A DNA stretch of 64,000 nt from the NCBI RefSeq assembly GCF_014650435.1, contig NZ_BMUY01000001.1, positions 496,001 through 560,000 on the forward strand, read 5' to 3'. The translations under genes were made by a program, and so were the position numbers. The notes beneath the pieces were generated by a model. The model had not been told where the DNA came from and ran no database searches. It saw only the letters and a list, made by a program, of their open reading frames with translations. Shown in pieces: positions 56,907-64,000 of this stretch (position 1 is its first letter; every line of letters begins with the position of its first letter). Origin of the DNA: Streptomyces tendae (GTDB lineage: Bacteria; Actinomycetota; Actinomycetes; Streptomycetales; Streptomycetaceae).

Positions 56907-57410
56907 ATGACGACCGACACCCTCGAGACCGGCATCCGCGAGTTCGAGCGCGCCTGGATGGACAAGGCCATCGAGCTGGCCACCACCAGTGTCCGCAACG
57001 GCGGCGGCCCCTTCGGCGCCCTGATCGCCAAGGGCGGCGAGATCGTCGCCCTCGGCAACAACCAGGTGACCGCGGGCCTCGACCCCACCGCCCACGCCGA
57101 GGTCAGCGCCATCCGCGCCGCCTGCAGGGCACTCGACACGTTCAGCCTGGAGGGCTGCACCCTCGTCACGTCCTGCGAGCCCTGCCCGATGTGCCTCTCC
57201 TCGGCCCTGTGGGCCCGCGTCGACCGCCTCGTCTTCTCCGCCGACCGCCACGACGCCGCCGTGGCCGGCTTCGACGACCGCAAGTTCTACGACCTGTTCG
57301 AGAAGCGCCCGCAGGCGAACTGGCCCATGACCGTGGAACACCTCGACCTGCCCCACCGCACCCAGCCGTTCGACGCCTGGATCGCCAAGACCGACCGCGT
57401 CGACTACTGA
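56907..57410 (+). CDS. guaD: guanine deaminase (cytidine deaminase-like fold)
   Basis: A 167-residue zinc deaminase of the Bacillus GuaD type, converting guanine to xanthine. Zinc motifs: THAHAEVSAIRAAC-like segment TAHAEVSAIRAAC (about residues 63-75) and SCEPCPMCLSSALWA (about 95-109). The C-terminal tail with FYDLFEKRPQANWPM closes the active site in this family. The ATG has AGAAGGAG. The order xdhABC then guaD makes a purine-degradation module. A strong terminator follows. Confidence 0.9.
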   Translation: MTTDTLETGIREFERAWMDKAIELATTSVRNGGGPFGALIAKGGEIVALGNNQVTAGLDPTAHAEVSAIRAACRALDTFSLEGCTLVTSCEPCPMCLSSALWARVDRLVFSADRHDAAVAGFDDRKFYDLFEKRPQANWPMTVEHLDLPHRTQPFDAWIAKTDRVDY

Positions 57411-57434
57411 GCACAAGCCCTTCCGGGGGCCCCG

Positions 57435-57482
57435 GCCGCCCCGCCCGTACGCCCCACACCCGTGGCGTATGGGCGGGGCGGC
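57435..57482. terminator. long bidirectional terminator
   Basis: A 19-bp stem (57435-57453 with 57464-57482) with one G-T wobble and a 10-base loop, between the convergent guaD and PIN-toxin genes. Confidence 0.85.
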
Positions 57483-57525
57483 GGCGCGTACGCAGCGAAC
57501 TGGCGGCCCCAATGGTCGGCGATGC

Positions 57526-57933
57526 TCACACGTCTTTGATGACCACACGCTTTCCGCAGAGCTTCGACCAGTCGTCACGGTCGGAGGTCAGAACGATCAC
57601 CGGATCCGGGGCGCGGAGCGCGAGCGCGGCAACGAGGGCGTCGATGGCGTACTTGTGTCCGTGCAGCCCACCCGCGTCCCGAAGCAGCGCTACCGCGGTC
57701 AGGGAGTCCTCCTGGCTGACCGGATCCACCTGCAGTCGGGACAGCACCCACTTCAGGCGCGCGAAATGGGTCTTCCCCTGTACGGCCTCGACAATGGTCA
57801 GCGCGGAGACGAGGACAGGGACCCCAGCCTGCCGGGATGCCTCGATACGAGCCGCCATCCGGCGGTCGTTGCACAGGAGTTGAGAGAGCGCCTCGGAGTC
57901 GAGCACCAGGGAGCGGGCCGGACGCTCCTTCAC
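57526..57933 (-). CDS. vapC: PIN-domain toxin (VapC-like)
   Basis: A 135-residue putative ribonuclease. PIN acidic residues are visible in SLVLDSEALSQLL (about residues 8-20), ALTIVEAVQG (about 44-53), and KYAIDALVAALAL followed by VILTSDRDDWSKL (about 93-125). The start overlaps the antitoxin stop by four bases (ATGA). The target RNA is unknown. It lies beside a membrane/nucleosidase operon, in an accessory part of the window. Confidence 0.88.
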   Translation of the reverse strand: MKERPARSLVLDSEALSQLLCNDRRMAARIEASRQAGVPVLVSALTIVEAVQGKTHFARLKWVLSRLQVDPVSQEDSLTAVALLRDAGGLHGHKYAIDALVAALALRAPDPVIVLTSDRDDWSKLCGKRVVIKDV

Positions 57934-58202
57934 GCAGCACCCCGTTCGACACGATCCGTGTTCTCTTCTCCGAACAGCTCGCGACGAGCGGCTTCCACCT
58001 CCTGCTCCGTGAGTGCGCCGTGCTCCTCCTCATGAGCCGCGACGATCTCTCCGAGTCCGTCCATGGCGAGCTGATGCCTGACGGCCTCCGTGATGTAACT
58101 GGACAGGCCGCGTCGGCCGGCCCTTGAGCGGAGCTCACTGACCAGCTCGGAGGGCATGGATACGGAGATGTTCTCGGTGACTCCGGCTCGGTTCTGCTTC
58201 AT
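57930..58202 (-). CDS. vapB: ribbon-helix-helix antitoxin (VapB-like)
   Basis: A 90-residue antitoxin. The N-terminal ribbon-helix-helix is ENISVSMPSELVSELRSRAGRRGLSSYITEAVRHQL (about residues 10-45). The acidic C-terminal tail (AAHEEEHGALTEQEVEAARRELFGEE) would wrap the toxin. A perfect 21-bp palindrome lies nine bases ahead of the ATG, fitting autoregulation. It is the first gene of the pair. Confidence 0.9.
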   Translation of the reverse strand: MKQNRAGVTENISVSMPSELVSELRSRAGRRGLSSYITEAVRHQLAMDGLGEIVAAHEEEHGALTEQEVEAARRELFGEENTDRVERGAA

Positions 58203-58210
58203 GCAGCCAG

Positions 58211-58231
58211 TGTAATATCTCTTCTATTACA
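58211..58231. promoter_or_regulatory. VapBC autoregulatory operator
   Basis: TGTAATA and TATTACA arms around TCTCTTC, a perfect palindrome in AT-rich sequence just upstream of vapB, also overlapping the probable -10 element. Confidence 0.75.
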
Positions 58232-58322
58232 GTGGCGAGAGCTACTACGGAGTGGTGGCGTCGGCCCGTCGAATTGGTTGCCTCCGGTCCACTGCGGTCT
58301 GCAGTCGCTCTCGATCTCAGGA

Positions 58323-60311
58323 TCAGTCGGCGATCTGGAGCGGGGTCAGGTTGTCGGGGTTGTGTCGTTCGATCCAGCCCTTCCCGTCTGCCGCTATCCC
58401 TTCCAGGAGACGGAAGGTGTGGGTGAAGCCGGCCGCGCTGAGGCTGATCGCGGAAATCTCTTGGGCGTCCTCATCCGGTGCCAGTTGATGGGCATCCGCG
58501 TCCTTCACACGGAACTTCCGCGCCGGTCCGTTGGTGAGGACGAGCTCCAGGTCGTAGCCGACGTCGACGTTCTCCGTCACCTGTACCGAGGACAGTGCGT
58601 CGAACCGGTAGTTGCTCCGCTGCTCGTTCTTGCGTGTTGCGTCGGAGAACTTGAACTCGGAGCTGATCTCTCGGATGCCGTCCCGGGTCAACAGGAACAG
58701 GTGGATGACGTAGTGCGAGTACCGCCATGGCCCGCCCCGGACCCGGCCCCGTTTGGAGGAGGATGCGGGGGCCACCAGGATGGTGTGTGTGATCAGGTCG
58801 CGCCAGGCGAGTCGGTGATGCCGCAGCGCCTCATCGACGAAGGCCGTCTTGTCGCAGGTGAGCCAGGTCTCCATTTCCAGCTCGCTGGGGCGGGTCTCGT
58901 CCAGGAGTGCCTTCCAGCGCTGGTGCGCGATCTGTCGTGCAGCCAGCTGCTCCTGGTACTGCTGGGTCTCGCGGGTCACTCGGTGTCTTTCACGCTGCAC
59001 CTCCAGCCACAGGTGAGTGGCCGCGTGCCCGGACCAGGCCGCGCCGAGCAAGGCCAGGAACGCCCACAGCGGCCGTGGTTGCTCGGCCCCCGAGACCGCC
59101 GTGACGAAGCCCGACAGAGCCGCGGTCCCGAGAACGGCGAGGGCTACCACGGTCAAGACCTTCGTGCTGGTCGGAGTCCGGCCTCGGTGGTACAGGTCGA
59201 ACAGGGTGCCGTTGTTGTGGCGGTTCCGGGCGTCCTCGGCGAGGTACCGGATCAGCCAGGTGACCCGATCCACACCGGTCCGACTCTCCCGGTAGAGGTC
59301 CGCGATCTCGGCGGCGAGGTGGCTGCGGACATCACTGGTGTGTGTGAGCCAAGTGTCCGGGGTGAACCCGTGGGGTGTGCGGACGCTGAAGTAGTGATCG
59401 AACTTGTTGCGGACGCGTTTGGTGAACCCGTCCTCGTCAGGTGCGGGGCTGTTCGGCTGCGGGACGACGGCCCCGACCGCGAGGTTTGGCCGGGATTCTC
59501 GGCCCCACCACTGGAGGCCACCTCGGGCTGCGGTGCGACCGGCGCCGAGTGCCACCAGTAACTCGACGGCCGCCCGGGTTGGATTCTCGATCAACGCCAG
59601 CGTTACAAGGGCCACACTGCTGACCAGGAACAGGACGATTCGAACCGGGAGGGCCGCCTGGGCAGCGGTAGCCGCAGCGGTGATCGGGCGGGGCGGTGTG
59701 GCCCGCGCCCCGATGGGGGGCGGCTCGAAGTAGGCCCAGACTCGCCGGGCCCGGTCGTTGCCGAAGCGCTCCGCCCCGGCGCGTTCGAGGGTCTCCGCCC
59801 ACAGGTCGTCCTTCAGCCCACCGGTGAGCATGAGGTCGAGGTGGCGAAGGATCGCGTTGCGCTGGAGGGACGGCAGGTCCTGCAGCTGCTTCAGTACGGA
59901 GCCGGTTTCTCCGCTCGTGGTGCCGAGCACCGCCAGCAGATCGAAAGTGACACGCAGAGCTTGCTTCCACTCGTCCTCGGGGTAGTTGCGTACGATCCCG
60001 GAGACGTAGCGCAGCCGTTGGACCTCTTCGGCGCTGAGGTCGTCGTACGTGCGTGCGCTGAACATGGCGAGCACCCAGTGGAAACGAACCTCCGCGCCGC
60101 TGTGGCTGTGAGCGATCGCATCAGAAATCATTTCGCGGGCGGTGCTGGGAATTCCGTCCTCCAGAAGCCGCACGCCCACTCTGTACTTCTCCTGGGGAGA
60201 AGCGTCCGGGTGGACGAAGTAGACGTTGGAGTTGTGTACGGTCCCGGCCTGGATCCCGACGTTGGAGTCGTACGCGGCCGAGCTGTACGCGGCACCGTTG
60301 TTGTCGCTCAT
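58323..60311 (-). CDS. multi-pass membrane protein of unknown function
   Basis: A 662-residue protein. Residues about 14-35 carry a short motif (SNVGIQAGTVHNSNVYFV) repeated in the neighbouring nucleosidase protein. Residues 40-200 are helical. Membrane helices are predicted at about 221-241, 385-406 and 415-435. The region between the first two is a soluble loop, and residues 440-662 form a cytoplasmic domain with coiled-coil then beta-rich character (WRYSHYVIHLFLLTRDGIREI, TENVDVGYDLELVLT). The ATG overlaps the upstream stop by four bases. Third gene of the NUDIX/nucleosidase operon. Function unknown; possible membrane effector. Confidence 0.8.
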   Translation of the reverse strand: MSDNNGAAYSSAAYDSNVGIQAGTVHNSNVYFVHPDASPQEKYRVGVRLLEDGIPSTAREMISDAIAHSHSGAEVRFHWVLAMFSARTYDDLSAEEVQRLRYVSGIVRNYPEDEWKQALRVTFDLLAVLGTTSGETGSVLKQLQDLPSLQRNAILRHLDLMLTGGLKDDLWAETLERAGAERFGNDRARRVWAYFEPPPIGARATPPRPITAAATAAQAALPVRIVLFLVSSVALVTLALIENPTRAAVELLVALGAGRTAARGGLQWWGRESRPNLAVGAVVPQPNSPAPDEDGFTKRVRNKFDHYFSVRTPHGFTPDTWLTHTSDVRSHLAAEIADLYRESRTGVDRVTWLIRYLAEDARNRHNNGTLFDLYHRGRTPTSTKVLTVVALAVLGTAALSGFVTAVSGAEQPRPLWAFLALLGAAWSGHAATHLWLEVQRERHRVTRETQQYQEQLAARQIAHQRWKALLDETRPSELEMETWLTCDKTAFVDEALRHHRLAWRDLITHTILVAPASSSKRGRVRGGPWRYSHYVIHLFLLTRDGIREISSEFKFSDATRKNEQRSNYRFDALSSVQVTENVDVGYDLELVLTNGPARKFRVKDADAHQLAPDEDAQEISAISLSAAGFTHTFRLLEGIAADGKGWIERHNPDNLTPLQIAD

Positions 60312-61471
60312 GCCCGGTCACCGGCTGCGGCAATCAAGGGCGTCAGCTGGGCCACCAGCGCAGGGCACTCCGCGACCAGTCCGCGCAGCCTCCTGAGCGT
60401 CATGGCCGCCCGCTTCGCCGAATCAGGCGTGTTCCTCCCGGCCGACCGGAGGGCGGAGTCCAGGCCGGCCAGGGCCTCCTGATACGTGTCGTCGTCGAGG
60501 GCACCTTGAGCGTGGTGGCGCCCCAGCTGCACGCGGAAGCCCTTGAGTTCCTCGACCAGGCCCACCGGGCCGGACTCCCGCGGAGCCGCGTTGACGTGAA
60601 CGCTGCTTCCCGTGACCGTGCCCGCCATGATGCCGACGGTGCTGTTATGGGCGGTGTTGCTGACCTGTCGGTCGGACCGGTCGGCCGCATGGCCCCTGTC
60701 GTCTGGGGGCACGACGGTCTTCTCCGGTTCCCCCGCCAGTTCCACTGCCAGCCGGGTGGCGAACGCCGCGGCGTTCGCTGCGGCCTGCGGCTGCCAGTTG
60801 CGGTCGTCCGTGCTGTTCTTCGTGCCGTCTGCCCGGTCGCTGATTCCTCGGATGATGGCTACCGGGGCCCCATTGAGATGGCCGGCCTGTGCCACACCGG
60901 CCGCTTCCATCTCGATGGCGAGTGCGTCGTTGTAGTGCTGCCGGATCCACTGCGCCTCCGCCGAGATCCTTGAGTTCTGGACGATCTCGCCGGCGGCGAT
61001 CGCCCCGAAGCGCACCTGAGGTGCGTCCTCATGACCGGAGCCGGAATCCGCCCAGTCGTTCAAGCGGGCCAGGTGCGAGGCGAGTTGGCTGATGCCGTGC
61101 GGTGCCTCCCACACCCGTGGGCGCGCCTTGAGCCCGTCGTCCTCGCTGGTCCCCCCGTGGTAGGCGTACACGTGTGACGCCATCACCACGTCACCCAGCC
61201 TGGTGGCGTCCCACAGGGCACCGGCGACGCCGACGAACAGCACGGCAACCGGTGAGAACTCTTGAATTGCGCGTTCGGCGATCACGGCGGCGGAACCGTT
61301 TCCCTTGCTCGTCAGACCGAGTGCGACTCGGCACGACGCACCCTGCACGGTTCCCACCTCGAACCGCGTACCACGCTCATGGCGGTGCACCTCCACACTC
61401 GCCAGCCTCTCGCGCACGGCCTGATACTCGAGATTGAGAGCGGTGAGAATCACCACCGGGCCTTTTGGCAT
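60308..61471 (-). CDS. MTA/SAH nucleosidase-like phosphorylase with C-terminal helical domain
   Basis: A 387-residue protein. Residues about 5-245 are a PNP/MTAN-like fold: TALNLEYQAVRERL (Glu15, like the MTAN catalytic base), LFVGVAGAL (78-85), EMEAAGVAQAG (Glu189, like the ribose-binding Glu) and RGISDRAD (Asp212, like the catalytic acid). Residues about 250-295 are a linker with STVGIMAGTVTGSSVHV, the motif shared with the next protein. Residues 300-387 are helical. By family it removes a base from a nucleoside. Starts one base after the NUDIX gene stop. Possible conflict-system component. Confidence 0.85.
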   Translation of the reverse strand: MPKGPVVILTALNLEYQAVRERLASVEVHRHERGTRFEVGTVQGASCRVALGLTSKGNGSAAVIAERAIQEFSPVAVLFVGVAGALWDATRLGDVVMASHVYAYHGGTSEDDGLKARPRVWEAPHGISQLASHLARLNDWADSGSGHEDAPQVRFGAIAAGEIVQNSRISAEAQWIRQHYNDALAIEMEAAGVAQAGHLNGAPVAIIRGISDRADGTKNSTDDRNWQPQAAANAAAFATRLAVELAGEPEKTVVPPDDRGHAADRSDRQVSNTAHNSTVGIMAGTVTGSSVHVNAAPRESGPVGLVEELKGFRVQLGRHHAQGALDDDTYQEALAGLDSALRSAGRNTPDSAKRAAMTLRRLRGLVAECPALVAQLTPLIAAAGDRA

Positions 61472-62215
61472 CTATTCGTCTCCCCCTGTCATGGTCTGTC
61501 CCTTCGCGGGCGGTGCCGGTCGGGTCAGCGGTGGGACCAGCACGGTTTTCGGGCCGGCCTTGTACAGCCGAGCGGGTCGTCCGCCCGTGGTTCTCCGGTC
61601 CGTGCCGGCGGGGATGATGAATCCCTTCGCGGCTTGGACCTTCCGGTAGAAATTTCGGGTGTCGAGTGCGGTGCCCCAGACGGCCTCGTACACCTGTTGC
61701 AGCTCCGCGATGGTGAATTGCTCCCCGCAGAAAGCTGTGGCCAGCGACGAGTATTCAAGCTTGGTGCGCGCGTGTTCGATCCCGTCCGTGGCGATTCGGC
61801 GGTGATCGAAGGCGAGCTCTCTTTCGCCGGACAGCACGGCTTCGGCGGGAACCCATGCGGCATCGGTGGCATCCGTTCCGGCGACCGGATCGGGCAGCCC
61901 CGGTGCGATCGCCAGGTGTGCCACGGAGACGACTCGGCCCCGAGGGTCGCGGCCCGAGTCCCCGTACACGGCCAGTTGTTCAAGGTGCACCCAGCTGGAC
62001 GCCAGGGCCGTTTCCTCGTTCAGTTCGCGGTGGGCGGCATCCAGAATCTCCTCGCCGTCGTGATTCAGGAATCCTCCGGGGAGGGCGAGCATGCCCCGGA
62101 AGGGATCCTCGCCCCGCTCCACCAGGAGGATGTGCAGGTCGCCTTGCCGCAGCGTCAGGATCACGAGATCGACCGTCAGCAGTACAGAAGGCGGTGACCA
62201 AGCGTCATCTTGCAT
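61472..62215 (-). CDS. NrtR-like NUDIX-winged helix regulator
   Basis: A 247-residue protein. The N-terminal NUDIX domain has the box GGFLNHDGEEILDAAHRELNEE (about residues 45-66), whose loop is one residue longer than the usual pattern but keeps both E-E pairs. The C-terminal winged helix (FTIAELQQVYEAVWGTALDTRNFYRKV, GGRPARLYK) matches NrtR-type regulators of NAD metabolism, which bind ADP-ribose. ATG chosen over a GTG three codons upstream. First gene of a three-gene operon. Confidence 0.88.
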   Translation of the reverse strand: MQDDAWSPPSVLLTVDLVILTLRQGDLHILLVERGEDPFRGMLALPGGFLNHDGEEILDAAHRELNEETALASSWVHLEQLAVYGDSGRDPRGRVVSVAHLAIAPGLPDPVAGTDATDAAWVPAEAVLSGERELAFDHRRIATDGIEHARTKLEYSSLATAFCGEQFTIAELQQVYEAVWGTALDTRNFYRKVQAAKGFIIPAGTDRRTTGGRPARLYKAGPKTVLVPPLTRPAPPAKGQTMTGGDE

Positions 62216-62390
62216 AACACGCACGGTACTTCGTTACTGTCACTTGCACAAGAAGTAGGAATGGGGGTTTGCTGTCCTGCTCGCCCCTGACCCGCCGCCG
62301 CGGCGCGTGCGGCGGGACGGTAGGGAACCCGTCCCCGCCAGCCCGTTCCGGTTTCGGGGTTCCCGCGGCCGGTGCTGCGATATTGACCGC

Positions 62391-62555
62391 ATGGTGAACC
62401 GCCTGGCCGATGCCACGTCCCCCTACCTCCTTCAGCACGCGGACAACCCGGTCGACTGGTGGCCGTGGGAGGCCGAGGCGTTCGAGGAAGCCCGGCGGCG
62501 CGGTGTTCCTGTGCTGCTGAGCGTCGGCTACAGCGCGTGCCACTGGTGCCAGTGA
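62391..62555 (+). pseudogene. 5' fragment of DUF255 thioredoxin-like gene, interrupted
   Basis: 54 codons beginning [20 protein letters not shown] and ending SACHWCQ before TGA. This is the start of the YyaL/SSP411 thioredoxin-fold family (about 670 residues) up to the CHWC of the CHWCH motif, where the sequence abruptly changes. The remaining ~90% is not in the window. Divergent from the NUDIX operon. A strong sign of a DNA insertion or rearrangement at about 62551. Confidence 0.85.
62541..62554. other. palindrome at the gene break, putative attachment site
   Basis: CACTGG-TG-CCAGTG, perfect 6-bp arms. The DUF255 reading frame is normal to about 62551 and foreign beyond. It could be an attL of an integrative element or a chance feature of the codons for HWC. 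Confidence 0.4.
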
Positions 62556-63040
62556 ACTCGTCAACTGAGTAGTTCGCCGATTTTGCGTCCGTCTGAAGCA
62601 CGGGTGACACACCCAGAGGCTGGTGGCTATCTGAGAGGTGGACATGCCGGGCCCGAGCGGGCCGCGAGTTGAGACACCCGGAGGAAGCCGCGTCAGGGGC
62701 GGAGCTGTTGCTAGCTGCGGGTGATTGACGCCGTACCCCTCACCAGGAGGCCCCGGGGCTGGGCTCGCCCGTGGCTCTGGGGAAGCTGATCGCCCCGGCG
62801 CTCTTCCTGGAGCTCATGCCGCAGCCGTGCACAGCACCTCTGCCGCCGAGAGGGTTGTTGTCCAGAGGCTCACGGTCTTGCCGGGTAGCTGGAACTCCCA
62901 CGCGGTTGTTGGGCGTCTACGCAGTGGGAAGAGCGAACCTCGGGTCCCGTGCTTCCACCGTCTGAGAGTATTGCCGCAACCGCGCAGACGCTCCGTTGGG
63001 GCGGCGTGCGCCGGACATGGTGTGAGCGAACGGAGCCCAG
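62556..63040. other. foreign-looking DNA without a clear gene
   Basis: Between the break and the ATPase gene no frame shows codon bias or a family motif. It is where an element's left end, and an integrase-proximal or promoter region, would be expected. Confidence 0.4.
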
Positions 63041-64000
63041 GTGTCGTTGGAGAGGTTCTCGCTGGAGAACTATCGCTGCTTCAGAGAGAAGCAGGAGATG
63101 GAGCTCGGGAAGATCACCGTCGTGCTGGGGCGAAACAATTCCGGTAAGAGTGCCGTCGTGCGAGCGCTCCCGCTTCTGTCAATCGGTATCCGCGGCGACT
63201 CCCCGTACCCTCTGGACCTGGACTTGGTCCAAGGCATCACTCCTTCGTTCGCCGATCTGATCCACGGCTCGTCACCACACGGGCATATTCGACTGGGCGC
63301 ATCGATCGGCATCGATGACGGCGGGGTCGTCAGTGTCAACGCCGAGGTCCAGAACATTGCCAACCAGGGAATGCAGCTAGTTTCCTCGTTGGCGATCTCC
63401 TGCAGGTCTGAGGTCGTGAACATCTCCTGGATCCCTGGCATGGACGCCTACTCGTCTGAGAAGCGCACTTATCTTGTCGACGGCCACGAGCGCAAGGTTG
63501 GGTTTCGCGGGCTGCTGCCCGATCCGGCCGACTGGCCGGACTCCGTCGGCAGTGTCCGCGGAGTCGCCGGGCTGCTTCGGGAAGGTCTAGACGAGATTCG
63601 GTATCTGGGTCCGTTTAGGAAGAGCCCTGAGCGATTCTTTCGGTCACCGGTCAGAACACTGGGGAACGTCGGTCATCGGGGAGAGAAGGCTTTCGGTGTA
63701 CTCGCGGCGGATGAGATGTACGGGCGTGGTCTGATCGGTCGTGAAGTGAACATTCTGCTGGAAAGAATTCTGCCCGGCTGGCGTCTCGAAGTCACCGACG
63801 TCGGTTCCGGGATGTACATCCCCAAGCTGCGTTCCCTGCGCGACCCCGATCTCGTCGTCCATATCGATGACGTCGGCACCGGTGTGGTTCAGTTCCTGCC
63901 GATCGTGATTCAGAGGGCCGCAGACCGCGTGGAGCCGCCCGTCGGGCCTGTGATCGAGATCGTGGAGGAGCCCGAACTTCACCTTCATCCTTCGGCGCAC
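63041..64000 (+). CDS. OLD/RecF-like AAA ATPase, partial
   Basis: A GTG start with GGAG five bases upstream; the frame is open to the window edge (320 codons seen). The N-terminus SLERFSLENYRCFREKQEM leads to Walker A VLGRNNSGKSAVVRALPLL (about residues 28-46). A signature-like segment VGTGVVQFLPIVIQRAA and Walker B IEIVEEPELHLHPSAH lie at the visible end. These belong to the SMC-like AAA_15/OLD group. Such ATPases are common in phage-defence loci (Gabija, Septu and others), but the partner domain or gene is off the window. Codons are less GC-biased than in core genes, which suggests transfer. Confidence 0.85.
   Translation, partial: MSLERFSLENYRCFREKQEMELGKITVVLGRNNSGKSAVVRALPLLSIGIRGDSPYPLDLDLVQGITPSFADLIHGSSPHGHIRLGASIGIDDGGVVSVNAEVQNIANQGMQLVSSLAISCRSEVVNISWIPGMDAYSSEKRTYLVDGHERKVGFRGLLPDPADWPDSVGSVRGVAGLLREGLDEIRYLGPFRKSPERFFRSPVRTLGNVGHRGEKAFGVLAADEMYGRGLIGREVNILLERILPGWRLEVTDVGSGMYIPKLRSLRDPDLVVHIDDVGTGVVQFLPIVIQRAADRVEPPVGPVIEIVEEPELHLHPSAH

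Noticed and set aside
62205..62645. 146-codon minus-strand ORF covering the DUF255 break
   Set aside because: It runs opposite the recognisable DUF255 start and has no motifs. Its N-terminal part lies in the foreign segment and its C-terminal part is antisense to the core gene.

Overview
The window looks like a stretch of Streptomyces chromosome. Codons are strongly GC-biased at the third position, GTG and occasional TTG starts are used, and several gene families are actinomycete hallmarks: MmpB, the AccE/PccB pair, DUF397, DUF4307, mycothiol S-conjugate amidase and an ECF41 sigma factor with a SnoaL-like tail. From memory the core gene order resembles S. coelicolor from about SCO4922 to SCO4975; this was not checked by a search.

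Layout. 0.1-12.6 kb is core: Maf, MmpB, acyl-CoA carboxylase epsilon and beta subunits, biotin ligase, adenylate cyclase, enoyl-CoA hydratase, a GAF-GGDEF protein, histidine ammonia-lyase, a sortase-type surface protein and an L,D-transpeptidase lipoprotein. 12.7-23.4 kb holds a MacB-type ABC pair, an ECF41 sigma factor divergent from a carboxymuconolactone-decarboxylase-like target, and several regulator/enzyme pairs with palindromic or repeated sites in the shared promoters, plus a scar of a DUF397/HATPase locus. 23.6-30.4 kb is a complete respiratory nitrate reductase operon narGHJI with overlapping genes.

30.4-37.2 kb looks variable. It has an aldo/keto reductase and TetR pair, an Mrr-TerD fusion protein, a small cluster with a frameshifted DUF4291 gene, and a secreted S33 peptidase. 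37.7-51.4 kb returns to core: msrA, metB, a sigma-like protein, MarR/ilvA, a DrrAB-type exporter, greA, mca and a large STAND NTPase with TPRs. 52-57.4 kb is a purine catabolic run, xdhABC followed by guaD (guanine to xanthine to urate), preceded by a promoter and a 25-codon ORF that may be a leader peptide.

57.5-64 kb is accessory. It contains a VapBC-like toxin-antitoxin pair with a perfect palindromic operator and a compact operon of an NrtR-like NUDIX regulator, an MTA/SAH-nucleosidase-like enzyme and a multi-pass membrane protein. The two downstream proteins share a short motif, and this operon is the best candidate for a poorly described conflict or nucleotide-sensing system. A DUF255 thioredoxin-like gene then breaks off inside its CHWCH motif, at a 14-bp palindrome. 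Beyond that break lies foreign-looking, visibly less GC-rich DNA with an OLD/RecF-like ATPase running off the right edge, which suggests the left boundary of an inserted element.
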